A DNA stretch of 64,000 nucleotides from Amblyornis subalaris. Its lineage: Eukaryota > Chordata > Aves > Passeriformes > Ptilonorhynchidae. The notes beneath the pieces are model-generated. The model was not told where the DNA came from. It worked only from the letters and a program-made list of their open reading frames with translations, and ran no database searches. The position numbers and the translations under genes were made by a program. Location: assembly GCA_018881555.1 (NCBI GenBank), contig JACAXG010000165.1, forward strand, positions 678,479 to 742,478. Direction: 5' to 3'. Positions 1 to 11,798 of this stretch are shown here, in pieces (positions within the stretch are counted from its first letter, which is position 1; the number at the start of each line of letters is the position of its first letter).

Positions 1-1087
1 CCTCTGAGCTGTGCCACTGGCCAGCACAGTTCAAAGCTGCTGGCCCACCAGGGCGCAGTGCAGGAGCTTCTCTTGGCACCTTCTCTGATGCACTTGGCTG
101 CAAGCTCCGCGGTGTCTGCCATCCCTGCTTGGAGGGGACAAGCGTGCTGAGGGGTTGATCTTGCCAGCTGCTGGCAATAGCACATTTTAATTTCCGTAAT
201 GGACCTGGTTCCTGCAGAGATGGTCCGGAGAGAGATAAATCACACGGCTTGGAAAAGAGAGGCTGGGGCACCAGGTGAAGGAAGAGCCCATCCAGTTCCT
301 ATCCAGTCTCTTCCTCTGCTTCTTGTCTTTGCCAAGGCAGACATGCTTCCTGCAGTCCTGGATCCTCTCCAGTATCTTATAGTTTACCAGGCTGGAGCGG
401 GTATAAATCACTTAATTCACAAATGGAAGATGCTGAACTAGAGAGTTTCCCAACCCTAATGGGAGCGGGGAAGGAAGAAGAGGAGAAAGAAGGGCTGAAC
501 AGAGGAGAGAGGTGAGGCCTGAGTGAGCAGGAGATGGTGTTTGGGTGAATTTGAAGCAAGCAGGAGCCTGACTCGGCACGCAGCGAGGCTGTTCCAAAGG
601 AAGGAGGTGTGTTGCTGCAGCCTGTCACTGCTGCTTCCCATCTCTCTGTCCCCATCTGTCCCCACATTTGTCACAGCAGCTGCAGGAGCTCACTTGGAGG
701 TGGGTGGTGGTTCCAGATCTGTGCATCTCACCATCCCTCAGAGGAAAACAGCACTGCTAGGGGTAGTCCCATATGCAATTACCCCCTGTCCAGGTTGGCC
801 AGACCTTTGCTGCTTCCTTGACTGAGGCTAATTCTGTGAAAAAAATACAGTCTGGTTTTAGTACATGTGCTGTGTGCAGCACCTCTTCATGGCTCTTCTG
901 GAGAAAGGCACCTTGAATGTGCTGCCAAAGTGGATTTTTTTTTTCCTTTAAGTCTTCTTGCTTATCTGCTTTTTTTCTGCATGTCTACTAATGCCTTGCT
1001 CCTGAGCATAGGGCCTTTCTGCAGTGAGCTGGGGAAATGTGGTCCCTGAACACCTTTTTGACAATTCTCCAATGGGGGAGGAGCCAT
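1..1087. other. Noncoding unique sequence, nothing recognised
   Basis: No repeat, exon or RNA gene is visible here. Short open frames occur on both strands and overlap each other, as chance frames do. A short T-run near 936-945 is the only low-complexity feature. Confidence 0.6.
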
Positions 1088-1129
1088 GAGATGCTGGGGT
1101 GAGATGCTGGAGTGAGATGCTGGAGTGAG
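1088..1129. repeat. 13-bp minisatellite, three copies plus a partial
   Basis: The unit GAGATGCTGGRGT occurs at 1088-1100, 1101-1113 and 1114-1126, with a decayed partial copy after it. The copies differ at one position, G in the first and A in the next two, which points to local tandem duplication rather than transposition. Confidence 0.85.
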
Positions 1130-1199
1130 CTGGGTCCCATGTGTCTGTCCAGTCGCCTCCTGGGAGACTCCAACCAGCCATGGCAGCAGAGTAGAAGCA

Positions 1200-1228
1200 G
1201 CCAAAGCTTTGGCAAAAAAAAAAAAAAA
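1200..1228. repeat. 14-bp perfect palindrome abutting an A15 run
   Basis: GCCAAAGCTTTGGC at 1200-1213 equals its own reverse complement. A run of 15 A follows directly at 1214-1228. The A-run could be the tail of a decayed retroposed copy, but no element body is recognisable upstream and no target-site duplication was found. Confidence 0.6.
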
Positions 1229-4200
1229 GATGCCCAAAGCTTAAGAAAATGACTGGAAAGGAATCAAAATGTCTTCCTTTTTCCAGGTTGTCTTTTTGTT
1301 AGACTGACCAGTGAGGTGCTGGTGCCAAGGTTAGGAGGCAGCCTAAAGGGGGGCAGAACAAAACTCCCACGAGTCCATAGATGAGAACTGAACTCTCCCT
1401 CTGGTGCCCCAGGCCTACCCAGTTAAATGCACTCTCTTGGATAAGCTCTAGGAAGCAACCTGGGCTGTGCAAATGACCCAGGGCCTTTGACATCCTGGCC
1501 TGAGCACAAGCCCCTGTGTCTCTGTGGCTGCAGGTCCTTCAGGAGCTATTAAGTGGCTTGGTGTGGTTCCTAGCATTCCCAGCAGCAGTTCTGCCCCTCA
1601 CCCCTGTGCTGCACTTTCCTGTGTGCTCGCAGCTGGTGGAGGCCAGAACGCGCCCCACAGCTTGTAAGGAGCATGGATAATACAGATCAGAAGCGCTCTG
1701 GGAAACGATGTTTTCCTTCAATTATCTGTGCCTGTTACTTGTGGCAAGGGGAGGAAGTGTCCTTGAAGGTGAAGGGTGGGTAGAGTTCGCACGAAACAGC
1801 CTTTTCTTGGCTGGTGCTTGAACTCTCCCCTCCCTCCTCACAGAGGGTTCTTTGCACTGGTGCCCAGAAGCCACGGTGGTGCTCCAACCTCTGCCAGTCA
1901 GGCAGGAATGGTTGCAGATGGATGCAGGGAGCACCTCAGGCAGCGGAGAGGGAGCAGACGGAGTGCTCTCCTTGCTGCCCTGCAACTGGTTGCCTTCCTC
2001 TCTCCTGTTTTGTTTTTAGTTTCCCCCCTCCCGCCTGCCGTGTCTGCACAGGCTCTAAACCTTTCCAGCCAGGGCCTCTCGCTGTGTGTGTGGTGTTGGA
2101 GCTGCTGTCCCAGCTGGAGGCTCTGGGAATACTGCAGAGACACAACCGGAGATGGATGGTGGGGACGAGATGGCTTGGCACTGACCCCGCTGATGCTGAG
2201 TGGCAGCACTGCAAGCACACGGAAGTCTGGTGACCAAAGAACTTGTGTTGGTTCTAGCTGCCTTCACGAGAAGGTGATGGGAATGCTGTGATCAGAGAGG
2301 GAAGGACTATTATGGGAGAAAAAATGCCTGGGGCAGGATTCTTGGTGTGAGGTTGTAGGAAGCTTTTTGTCTCCAGAATACCTTGCCCAGTTGCATTTTT
2401 GGGTTAATAATTCTGTACCTGGAGAAACTGAAGTAGAAAGTGGACTTAAAAATGGGAGGTTCTGGGAGGTGTGAAGTGGCCCTGGAGGATTGCATCAGGG
2501 AGAGAACCAGGAAAGGAAAACATTCGTGAGGAAACATGCAGCAGTGAGGGATGCAAAATGGAGAAGTGTGCTCAAGTGTGGATTTCTGTGGGGCCTGGGA
2601 AGAACAGTCAAGCTATTAAAAACTTGTCTGCAAGGATGCTGCTGGGTGCCAGAGGGGAGTGTGGATGCTGTTGAGTTCACAGTGGGGTGAATCTTTAAGT
2701 CACAGTGTGGAAGTGTCTGAGCTATGTGATCTCAGCCCTTCCAGCTGGTGATGGAAGGAAGGAGAAAGGCTTTTTCACAGCACTGCCAAGGAGAAGAAAA
2801 TAGAAGGGAGACAATAGGTCCATTAAATAGAATTGTTTTCTCACCAATTTCTTTTCCTATCTCAAATGACTGAGATCCTTGCCATCTCTTTATACCTGTC
2901 TTTAGCAAGACTAAAAAAGCCCAAAGAGATGTGTGGGAGATTGGGAACAAAACATGACTATAGAGAAATAGCTATTAAGGAAAACTTGAGGGTACTTTGC
3001 AAGCATCTCAAATGCTTGGCTAACCTCAGTAAATACTCTTCAGGGCATTAGGGGAATTACGGATGGAATGTAAATAACTGTGTCCCTTTGCTTTAAAAAA
3101 ACAAGGTAGTCTGGTGCCAGGGGTGTTGACAGTGCAAAGGATGCCCCAGTCTGAGGGACGACGTGGGCTCCCAGTGAGTTGTTCCTGTCCCCGCGTGAAG
3201 TGGTGTAATGTCTCTGCTCCTTCATGTGCCACTTGGGCTCCAGGATGCAGCTCTGCAATGGGATTGCAGCCCCAGCGCGGCAGACCTGTGCCATTTATTA
3301 CTCAGCTCAGATAGGCACCCCTGGCAGCCTTGCTTTAAAGCTGAAGTGAGCTGTAACTGGAGCCAGGAGTGACGACCAGGCTTCAGTGTTGCAGAAGAGT
3401 TTTAGAGCAGTGTCTGATGCAGAGCTTCCCTGATGAAATTGGTTTTAATATGGAAGCAGGAATGGAAGAACAGTTAGACTTCAAAGTGATGGAGAAACAC
3501 ATGGAATGTCTGTTCTGACCTCTTAAGGTTGCTGGTCTGTCCTAAGTGACCCTTCCCTTGATCCAGTGAGGATAGCTGACTTGCATTTTAAAAGCAATAT
3601 AATCTGCCTTCTGTTTTTCCAAATGACCATTGGCCTGGCTGTCTTTAGTGAGAACATGGGGTTCTCCTTTGGCAAGTCTCTTGCATGTGAAATGAAGGGA
3701 TAGAGGAAGGTGCAGAGGGACATCTCAGGGTGGGCTGTCAGTGGAAGCCCTTGGTTCATGCTTTTGGCTGGTCCAGGGAAGGGGACCAGGGCATCTCCCG
3801 CACTCATCTGCCTCCTCTGTTACAGCTTGGGACTTAAGGGGTAGGGTGGCTTGCAATTGGAGCTGAGATCTGGGCAGAATACTTGCCACCCCAGGCTAGT
3901 TTGTTTGCCCCCTTACAGTGACCCGCGAGCTGAGTTGTCTCCCTTGCCTTTGCTGTGTGGAATCTGGACAGCCCTGGAGGAGGGTCCCACTGCCAGCAGA
4001 AATCCTGTCCCTGCACTGGTGCTTCTGCAGGGGGTGATTAAGTCCTCTCCTGATCGTCTCTTGGCTTAGCTGAACCAATTGAGCGCTCAAGCCTGCGTCT
4101 GCACAGCAGGCTTTCCAGTTCCCAACTCATTCTCCTAATTCTTTTTGGAAGCTGTTCCACTTCCACAACCTTTTTTCTTTTTTTCCACAAGTGTGGACAC

Positions 4201-6780
4201 CGGCACCAGAGGCAGCAGCCAGGAATAGTCACACTGTGCTCTAGTAAGAGCTAATACTAAGCTCATGCTGTTCAGGATGCTCCCTGGTGTATGCAGGGTA
4301 TTTTTTCCCCTTAATTATATTACTGCGCTTGAACAGCCTGACTTGTGTGTAGGAGCCACAGAGGAGATTTTGAACTGCATTTTAGGATATAGGAGGCTCG
4401 TTTAGGTTAACAAGTGGGCTGCAGTATTTGATTGTGCTGGCACACATGATGCTCAGGCTGGAAGAGGAGCTCCAGCAAAGGGGACACGGCAAGGAGAGCC
4501 AGTTGCCCTTGTGACACTGGGTGTGCAGCTGATGCAGCGTAGCAGGGTTTTGCTTAGGCCATGGCCTTGGGTCCGAGGGTAGGGATCGAATAGTGATGAT
4601 TACTTGGGAGGATCGGTTTTCCGCTGAGCAAGTAGGTGGAAAGTCAGGCAGCAAAATTAGCTGAGTACACAAACAGTCTGGGCTGGAAGAGGTTCTCTCC
4701 CCCGGGAGAGATTAAGGCATGTGGTGTCTTACGTAGCAGTGATGGCCCGTGTGCTCTCGCCGTGCCTTGGCGCTCTGAGCCGGCAGTTGTTGAGCTGTTG
4801 GCTTTGTGCTCTGTCCTCATCACTCCCAGCCCCTTTCCGGTGACCAGCTGGGGTGGAATGTCTCCTGACACATGCTCAGTCCTTCTTGCTGCTCTTTTCC
4901 CACAGGTGGTTGAGCGCTCTGCCCTCCACTCGAGCTCAGTTTCGCTTCTTGCCTGGATCTGTGTGTGTGACTGTCAGGGTGTGAATGGTGCTGTGCGACA
5001 GGCAGGGCTCTGTAAGCCCTGTGCCCTCTGGCTTGTGCCAACTGAGCCTTTAACAGCAGGGGCTGTACTGTGAACACCATATAAGACTTCAGAAATAACT
5101 GTGATTCCACTCAGACAACATCTCTGAGCTTCTGGGTGCAAATGTCAGCACATCCATGAGCGTGGAGCAACTGGCATCCCTCTCAGCCCCTTCCCTGACA
5201 CACAGGGTCACAGATGGGAGGTGATAGGTGCAGCTGAGCTTAGCAATAAAAATCTTCAGATCCTCAGCTCTTCATCTTCTGGAAATGCAGAAATCAACAG
5301 GATGCTCTTGGTCCTGGCAGCAGGCTGGTGTGCAGTGATTTTCCTTGGCTCACTGTGGCCGTGGTCTCTGTGGGAGGTGGTGGCTGATCAGGGCCCTGCA
5401 GGTGGTAGCTGTTTCCAGTACAGGTCTGATAACATCCTACGCAAATTCCATGAAACAAACCAAAAAAAATCATTTGTTGCACATTTTTTCCTGCAAATGG
5501 GTCATAACTGCTCTTCAGTGTCAAAAGACCTTAGCAGGTGGTAACTTTTTTTCCAACAAAACTTGATGCAGGAATGGAAAGCTTCCAGCAAAGTCTTAAT
5601 CTTATCTTATTTCTTAGAAGGATGAAAGCTCTTCCCCCCAAATCTACCTAACAGGATGTAGATAAACACTTGGCAAGGTCCGAATGTAAAGTCCCTTGGT
5701 GAGTCAGAATTCACAGTACATGGCAAAGCAATAAGAGGCTTGAAGGTGTCTCAAGTGGCATTGCAAGTAATCTCTTTAATTCTGCTTTTAATTTATGTCT
5801 GCTAATGAGCAGGGAGGAGTGGCAGAAGTCTTAAATTCATCTTGTGTAACTTGGAAAAGAGAATGAAACTTGAGGAGCCGCCAGAAAAGAAAAAAAAAAA
5901 AGGCAAGGATGTGAAAAGAGTGTAAGGAAACTAAAACGAGAGAGGATGAGAAATGAAAACTCCAGGCTACTGCAGGAGGGAAATTAAATCCTAAAGTGTA
6001 AGGAGTTTGGATGTTTCCTGTGCTGAAAGCATCAGGCTTCAAGCATTTTGCAAATGGAGCACAGGGGCCAGGTTTCCTTCTGCAGAGCTTGGTGTGCCCC
6101 ATGCTGGGTTCCCACCAGCTGCCTGGCTCCAGATGTGCAGTTGTCCTGCTCAGGCAGGAGTGGGGATGGGAGGAGAGCTCTCTGGCAGTCTCCTTCCTTG
6201 GTGTGCATCCCTGAGGACTCACCCCTGCTCTGAGGCTGCTGGTGTCTACTTCTGGGCAGAAGTTAACAGTGTGGGTCTTCCAGGTGCTTGCAGATAGCAG
6301 CTTGACCTTGTTCTCTGGCTGGCTTGGGGTAAAAGAGTCACTCTGAGTCACGTGCTGCTTCTCTGGCAGCATTTAGCACAGGGCCAGTAATGTTGGTGTC
6401 TTGTTGTAGCTCCTTTGCCATGTCACCGGAAAAGCAGTAAGAAAGGAGCAGGGAGTGTGGGAGGAACAGGTCTGAGTTTTCTGTTCTCTCTGTCTTGCCT
6501 CAAACTCGGTCTGAGAAACCCCTAGGAGATGCCTTGAGGTGGAAATCACATACTGCAGGGGACTGGGACTGGGCAAGAACCACAGGCGGCTTGTGGCTCA
6601 GGCACCGAAAGCCAAAAAAACTCTCTTGGCTGTGCAAGCTGTGAGGAGCTTTTGCCCTGCCTCCTGCAGGCCCACCAAGTGGGGCTTTGCAGCCAGGAAC
6701 CTTAAACCAACAATTTGATCTCTGGCTCCTCATGGCTGGCGCTGGACAAGGCAGATGCTGAATTGCATCGCTTCCCCCTC
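1229..6780. other. Noncoding unique sequence with no recognisable gene
   Basis: This stretch holds no repeat family I recognise and no open frame with recognisable protein content. It includes AT-richer patches at about 2800-3060 and 4230-4400, and an A-run inside 5888-5901. The longest frame is 194 codons on the minus strand at 5788-6372; it is low in complexity and matches nothing I know, so I treat it as chance. Confidence 0.55.
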
Positions 6781-7270
6781 GTGTTCACCTGGAGACCCCC
6801 ACATCCTTGTCTAGCAAACTACCGGCCTAAACCTCTCCGCAGGAAACTGCAGGGTAAATAAATATTCCCTTTTAGAAACTTCTTTCCCGGTTGAATTGAC
6901 TCCCTTGGTACTTCCATGCATTTTAAGAAGTCAGAATGGTTCACAATGGAAAACAAGCGACGTTTAGCTCCTGCAAAGGGAAATAGCTGGGTACCAGAAA
7001 GACTGTCATTTTCGCCATGCTCTTACAAAAGAGGGTGTTACAGTAAGCTTGCTTGTTTCACTGAAGGAGAATTCAGCAGGCTTGATGGAAACTGGATGAG
7101 ACAGGCAGGGTAAATGGATTTTGCTGGGCGGATTGAAAGCAAAGAAACATGCACGCGTGCTGGCCGGTCAAGAATTAACTGCGTCTCGCTGAAACCGGGA
7201 ATGAATTAGGGACGGAGAATTAGGAGGCCCTGAAACAACACCTGTCCAGCTGTATTTCAGGCCTCTTCAC
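6781..7270. promoter_or_regulatory. Candidate conserved noncoding element (by composition)
   Basis: This is an AT-biased island with retained CpGs inside GC-richer DNA. The core at 7140-7260 has three GAATTA words, at about 7172, 7203 and 7217, and a perfect 10-bp palindrome GCACGCGTGC at 7151-7160. No long frame crosses it. Retained CpGs plus homeodomain-type words fit an enhancer-like element, but this rests on composition alone; only alignment to other birds would settle it. Confidence 0.25.
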
Positions 7271-7931
7271 CTGTGGTGTGCCTCCGATGGGAATTGGATG
7301 CAGTGAGTTGGGTGCCTCTGTTTAACTGTCTTGCTGCCTTTCGGCTGTCCATGGGATGGAAGGGTTGGGAGTGTGGGGCTCCAGGAGGCTGCCATGCCAG
7401 TGTAAGGGGAGCTGAGGGGGCTTCCTCTGGGTGCAGCATCCCATGTGGTCAGCATCAGCAGCTGGAGGTGGCCAGGAGCTGGTGAGGACCACTGGTGTAG
7501 AGTAGGGGAAAAGCTCGGCTGTCTCCTGGTCCCTGATCCCCAGGGGAGGAGTGATACCCAGCCCTGCTTGAGTGGGCAGGAGGTTCTGCAGTGTATCCAC
7601 AATTCTGGAGGGTGGTGTCCACCAGCACTGTGTGGGAATCACTTTATCCCTTCCTGGCACAAAGAATTTGTTCTCTGTTCCTGATGCAACATTGGCAAGG
7701 ACCCTTCTGATGGAGTGGGACTTGTCCTGTCTTGCTGACAGCTGTGTGGAGGGCTGGGGAGATGGAGCACCGGAGAGATGTACAGCACCTTATCTGTGTC
7801 CTCTCCTGCAGCAGCTCACTGCGGTAACACGGGAGCAAGGCTCCTGTCCTGGAGCCCTGCAGGCTGTCATCTCTCTGAGCAAAGCTACTTCTTTGCACCA
7901 TTATAGCTCCCAAAAAACACTGATGCTGCCT
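7271..7931. other. GC-rich unique sequence, nothing recognised
   Basis: G-rich on the plus strand and rich in CTG and TGG words. Overlapping open frames occur in several phases on both strands, which argues against coding. No splice-flanked exon stood out. Confidence 0.55.
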
Positions 7932-8003
7932 TCCTTCCAGGGGTGGGGGCGTGGGCATGTGCTGGGTTTGTGCGCAAGGTTTTGGTAGTGGGGGTGGGGG
8001 CTG
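7932..8003 (+). other. G-rich tract with quadruplex potential
   Basis: At least four runs of three or more G lie close together: GGGG then GGGGG near 7940-7950, GGG soon after, and GGGGG-T-GGGGG at about 7990-8000. The tract adjoins the left side of the LTR and may include its uncertain 5' edge. Confidence 0.45.
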
Positions 8004-8292
8004 CAGAGGTGGTCTCTGTGAGGGGCTGCCAGGAGCCTGCCCTGTGCCCGACAGGCCAATGCCAGCCAGCTCCAAGATGGACCTGCCGCTGGCCATGGCT
8101 GAGCCCATCAGCGACGGTGGAGCACCTCTGGGACAACAGGTTTAAGAAATGGGGGAAAAAATTACAGTTGCAGCCAGAGAAGAGAGGAGTGAGGCTGTGT
8201 GAGAGTAGCAGCTCTGCAGACACCAAGTCAGTGAAGACCTAGAGGGAGGAGATGCCCCAGGTGCCAGAGCAGAGATTCCCCTGCAGTCTGTG

Positions 8293-8678
8293 GTGCAGCC
8301 CATGGTGAGGCACCTGTGCCCCTGCAGCCCTTGGAGGTCCATCCTGGAGCAGAAATCCGCCTGCATTCTGCAGAAGACCTCACACCACAGCAGGTGGATG
8401 CCCAGAGGAGGCTGTGACCCCATGGGAAGCCCATGCTGGAGTAGGCTCCTGGCACGACCTGTGGCCCATGCAGAGAGGAGCCCAGGCTGGAGGAGGTTTC
8501 CTGGTAGGACTTGTGATCCCTTGGGGGACCCACACTGGGGCAGCCTGTTCCTGAAGGATTGCACCCTGTGGAAGGGACCCATGCTGGAGAAGTTCATGCA
8601 GCCCGTGAGAAGGACTCACACTGGAGAAGTTTGTGGAGGACTAACTCCTGTGGTAGGGAACCCACAATAAAGCAGGGG
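8293..8678 (+). repeat. Internal imperfect tandem modules within the LTR
   Basis: At least six degenerate modules of roughly 40-55 bp run through this part of the LTR. Each has a 'cc-tggg-gaccca' part, then a 'gctggag-ag' part, then a variable joiner. They begin with a block near 8293-8400, continue from about 8413, and end near 8678. The copies have diverged by substitutions and small indels, so the array probably predates this insertion and belongs to the family. Confidence 0.6.
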
Positions 8679-8915
8679 AAGAGGGTCCCCTGTGTGAGGA
8701 GTGTGAGGAGTCCAGCCTCTGGGGAGGAAGAAGCTGCAGGGACAAAGTGTGGCGAAATGACTGCGTCCTCCATTCCCCATCCCCCTGAGCCTCTGTGAGG
8801 GAGGAGGTTGAGAAAATTGGGAGTGAAGCTGAGCCCAGGAAGAAGGAAGGGCTTGGTGGGAGCTGTTTTTAAGATTTGGTTTAATTTCTCATCACCCTAC
8901 TCTGATTCAATTAGT

Positions 8916-8926
8916 AATAAAATAAA
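8916..8926 (+). promoter_or_regulatory. Overlapping polyadenylation signals in the LTR
   Basis: Two AATAAA hexamers overlap at 8916-8921 and 8921-8926. Position and strand fit the R/U5 end of a plus-strand LTR. Whether the site still works cannot be judged from sequence. Confidence 0.55.
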
Positions 8927-9107
8927 TTGATGTCCCCAAGATGAGTCTGTTTTGCCCATGACTGTAATTGGTGAGCGATCTCTCCCTGCCCTTATCTTGA
9001 CCCAGGAGCTTTTGCTGTATTTTCTACCCTCCTTGTCCAGCCGAGGACGGAAGTGGTAGAGTGGCTTTGGTGGACACCTGGCATCCAGCCAGTGTCAGCC
9101 CATCACA

Positions 9108-11539
9108 GGGGTCTCTATTCCTCCTGGGGACAGAGAGGACTCTGAGCTTTATCCCCTGGGGTAAGCAGGTGGTAGCCCAGGAGGGTGGTGGGCAGCACGG
9201 ATGTGTGTGCTGTGCTTCCCCCAACCTGATGAAGGAGCCTCAGAACTGCTGGGGGCTCTGTTTAGTGTGTGAGGACAGCTACAGCAAAACAGCCTTTCTG
9301 GTGTCATCCTAAGGTAAACCACCTTGGCAGGGAAAAGTCTGAGTGCCAGAACGAAATATCCTCCTTAATCACACCCCAAGATACTCCTCTAGCAGAGACT
9401 CCTCTTTCCTAAACAGGAGTGACATTGGCCAGGTCTAATGCACAACAACAGACTCTTTGTGTAGCAAATGTGACCCAGAGTGTTAGGAAGGTGGTTTTAG
9501 CTCTTCCACATTGAACTGTCTTGCCTCCCCGGTGAGCACTGAGGCAGAAATATGCTCATTAATAAAAAAATACTGTGCTCTGCCTCTTGGTAGTGACTCT
9601 ATTTACTTTAGTAAAGGGAAGTTATATTCTCCATCAGTATAAATCAGGAATAGTTGCCAGTGCTGTGTCCTTTGGCAGGCTGCTGGGCTCCAGCTAGAGA
9701 TGAGGAGCAGAGGCGCTGGAATAGGGGGCAAATATAAGGAAATTATAAAGCTTATTATTTATAACCTTATAACAGAATAAGCAAAAACAGGTAAAAACTG
9801 AAGAAAAAGGTAGGGGATCTCAAGATATGGGAGTCTGCTTGGGTACTGGTGGCCTGGGAAGTGCCTAAGAAGTGCCTGTTTAACATTAGAGCAGTGCATA
9901 CTACGTGTAACCCATGAGGGCATTTTGGTCTGAGGGGTTTTAATTCAGACACAGCTCTCGGGCAGTTGGTTTATGCTTTCTGTGCATTTGAAGTCAAAAC
10001 ACCTGGAGTCCCTCTTCATCACTGATCCCCTGCATGAGGTGCAAGCTGGAGATGTGCTTGGGCTCAAAGCCTTGATCACAGATTCACCTGGATCTTGCAT
10101 GCTGTGTTGGAAATGGCTGGACATGGAAGCCTCTGTGTTTCAGCAGAGAGATGCTGGCCATCTCTGTGTGTTGGTCAGAGACACAGACCAGCTCAGCATC
10201 ATGGTTGGTGTCGAGGTCGACTGGAAGCCTGAGAACGAGCGGGATGGGGAATCAATCTTACATGGGCCCTGGTGGCAAGGGTAAGCTAAGTTTATTTCCT
10301 CTTTGCCAAAAATTAAATCCTTCAGCTTGTGAGGGGTACCAGCAGCACCTCAGTTTTGCAGAGACATCAGTGTTTGATCGGTGCTGCGTGGTTCTCTGTG
10401 GTTCCGCTACCTCTGGTCCTGTCCCATGTCAGCCTCTCCCGTGCTCCACAGCTGGTATGGCCAGTGCCTGGATTTCCCCTTCCCTGCCAGGGTGCTGCCT
10501 GCATCTCCCTGCCTGGCAGCAGGCACCTGGGTGCCCTCTGAAGGGAAACAGAACTTGCTTGCCTGGAGCTCCCACTGGACCTGGAGGCAGATGGTGCCTT
10601 GGGGAGGTGTAAAGTGATCACTTTCCAGCTGCTGTCATGTCAGCAGAGGCTTGCTGTGGAGCCACAGCTGCTGTGGCACTGGGGACAGGCTCTCTGTCTT
10701 GCTGGAGGGTTTGCTTTCTCTCAGCAGCCTCCTTTGCTGGGTTAAAGCCTTTCACCTGGTGAAGTCTGGCAAGCCAGAGTCCTTCTGAAGTGTGCTTTGG
10801 GAGGGGCACGGCTTGGCATTGGGTTGTAGCTGCCCATTGCAAAATACCAGCAGGACTTTTACCTGGTGTCGGCATTTCTGGGTTCAGCAGCCTGGCAGGA
10901 GGCTGCGTGGGCCCAGAGCTGTGTTTATCCAGCTGCTCCAGTGGCTTTTGCAGCATCCACTGAGCTCTGTGCCGCTGCCAGCACTGGAGGGTGTTGCATG
11001 GGCTGGCAGTGCTGCAGGTGTGGTGGTGTCCAGCTGCCAGGTCGTGTCCTCACTGGGTGTCTGGCTCCTGGCCTCTACACCAGAAGGACAGGCAGGGTTC
11101 CACCTCCCCCAGACACTGCAAGGGCAGGGCATTTTCAGTGTGAATTACCTCTGTGCCCTCCACTGGCTGAGAAATATCCTAATCTTTATGCTCATGCACC
11201 TCCCCATTCTCCTCTAGCAGGGCTGGGTCCCACTGCCCCACACCTCCTTGATTTGTCAGCTCTTCCTTTCCTCTCCATCTTTTTCCTTAGACCCCCCCAC
11301 CCCAGCCTGGCAGCGCTGTGGGGAGAGGCACCCATTGGGGAATGGGTACCAGACAGCAGCAGGATGGACGGAGAGAGCACGTTGGTGCATCCCGGTCTGT
11401 CGCAGTGCCACCTGCGAATGCCACATGTCAGATGCTGCCCGTGGATCCCATCTCCCATGGGCGGGAGAAGGCAGAGGCAGGCACGGGCAGCCCATGGAGT
11501 GCCTTTTAGCAGGAGGCCAAGGCTGCTTCTCGAAGCTGG
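9108..11539. other. Noncoding unique sequence; one AT-rich patch
   Basis: No LTR-internal retroviral sequence follows the LTR edge. An AT-rich patch lies at about 9541-9790 with several TAAT/ATTA words. An ATG-initiated 103-codon frame at 9973-10284 has balanced amino-acid content and ends just beyond a donor-like GGTAAGC, but shows no recognisable domain. The longest frame in the window, 310 codons at 10866-11798, starts at GTG, is rich in Pro, Gly, Ala and Cys, and looks like a chance result of high GC. Confidence 0.5.
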
Positions 11540-11790
11540 GAGGACAATGAAGGCGCTGAAGCAGCCAGAGCACGGCCGGGGGCAGAGGGGGACAGGCAGG
11601 CAAGGGGAAGCCATGCAAATGGGGACTTTGATGTGGCTGCGAGGAGCGGGGCCGGAGCATTGTTCCTATCACATCACATCAGTTTCACATTCCTCATGCA
11701 GGAGTGATCAACGCTTTCAGGGCCAGACAAAAGAGCGGGGAGATGAACAAAAGCGAGAGGGGGGGCTTTACCTACTGCAGAATAGAGGCA
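11540..11790. promoter_or_regulatory. Candidate regulatory island with octamer and SOX-like words
   Basis: An octamer-type word ATGCAAAT lies at 11613-11620 and a SOX-like CATTGTTC at 11658-11665. A CACATCACATCA stretch follows, then an AT-richer flank with retained CpGs. Words this short occur by chance, so the call rests on clustering alone. Confidence 0.2.
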
Positions 11791-11798
11791 GAGGATGA

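Larger units (their letters stand above)
8020..9107 (+). mobile_element. Solo LTR of a bird ERVL-like endogenous retrovirus
   Basis: I recognise this as a long (about 1 kb) LTR repeated in many bird genomes. Two traits identify it: a central array of imperfect modules containing variants of 'cacgctggagcag', and a 3' third with paired AATAAA signals followed by a 'gagtctgttttgcccatgac' stretch. The 3' end is near 9107 in ...CATCACA. The 5' end is uncertain: homology is clear from about 8075, and the edge lies between about 7930 and 8075. No primer-binding site, gag or pol follows on the right and no second LTR is present, so it is best read as a solo LTR left by recombination. I could not define a target-site duplication. 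It is non-coding; short frames across it are incidental. The class assignment (ERVL-like) is from memory of the family and less certain than its being a bird LTR. Confidence 0.82.

Noticed and set aside
8142..8670. Open frames of 126-151 codons crossing the LTR
   Set aside because: They follow the LTR's internal modules. LTRs of this type are non-coding and the frames have no viral-protein resemblance.
10866..11798. Longest open frame in the window (310 codons, plus strand)
   Set aside because: It starts at GTG, has Pro/Gly/Ala/Cys-rich low-information composition, overlaps open frames on the minus strand, and contains no recognisable domain. Stop-poor GC-rich DNA explains it.
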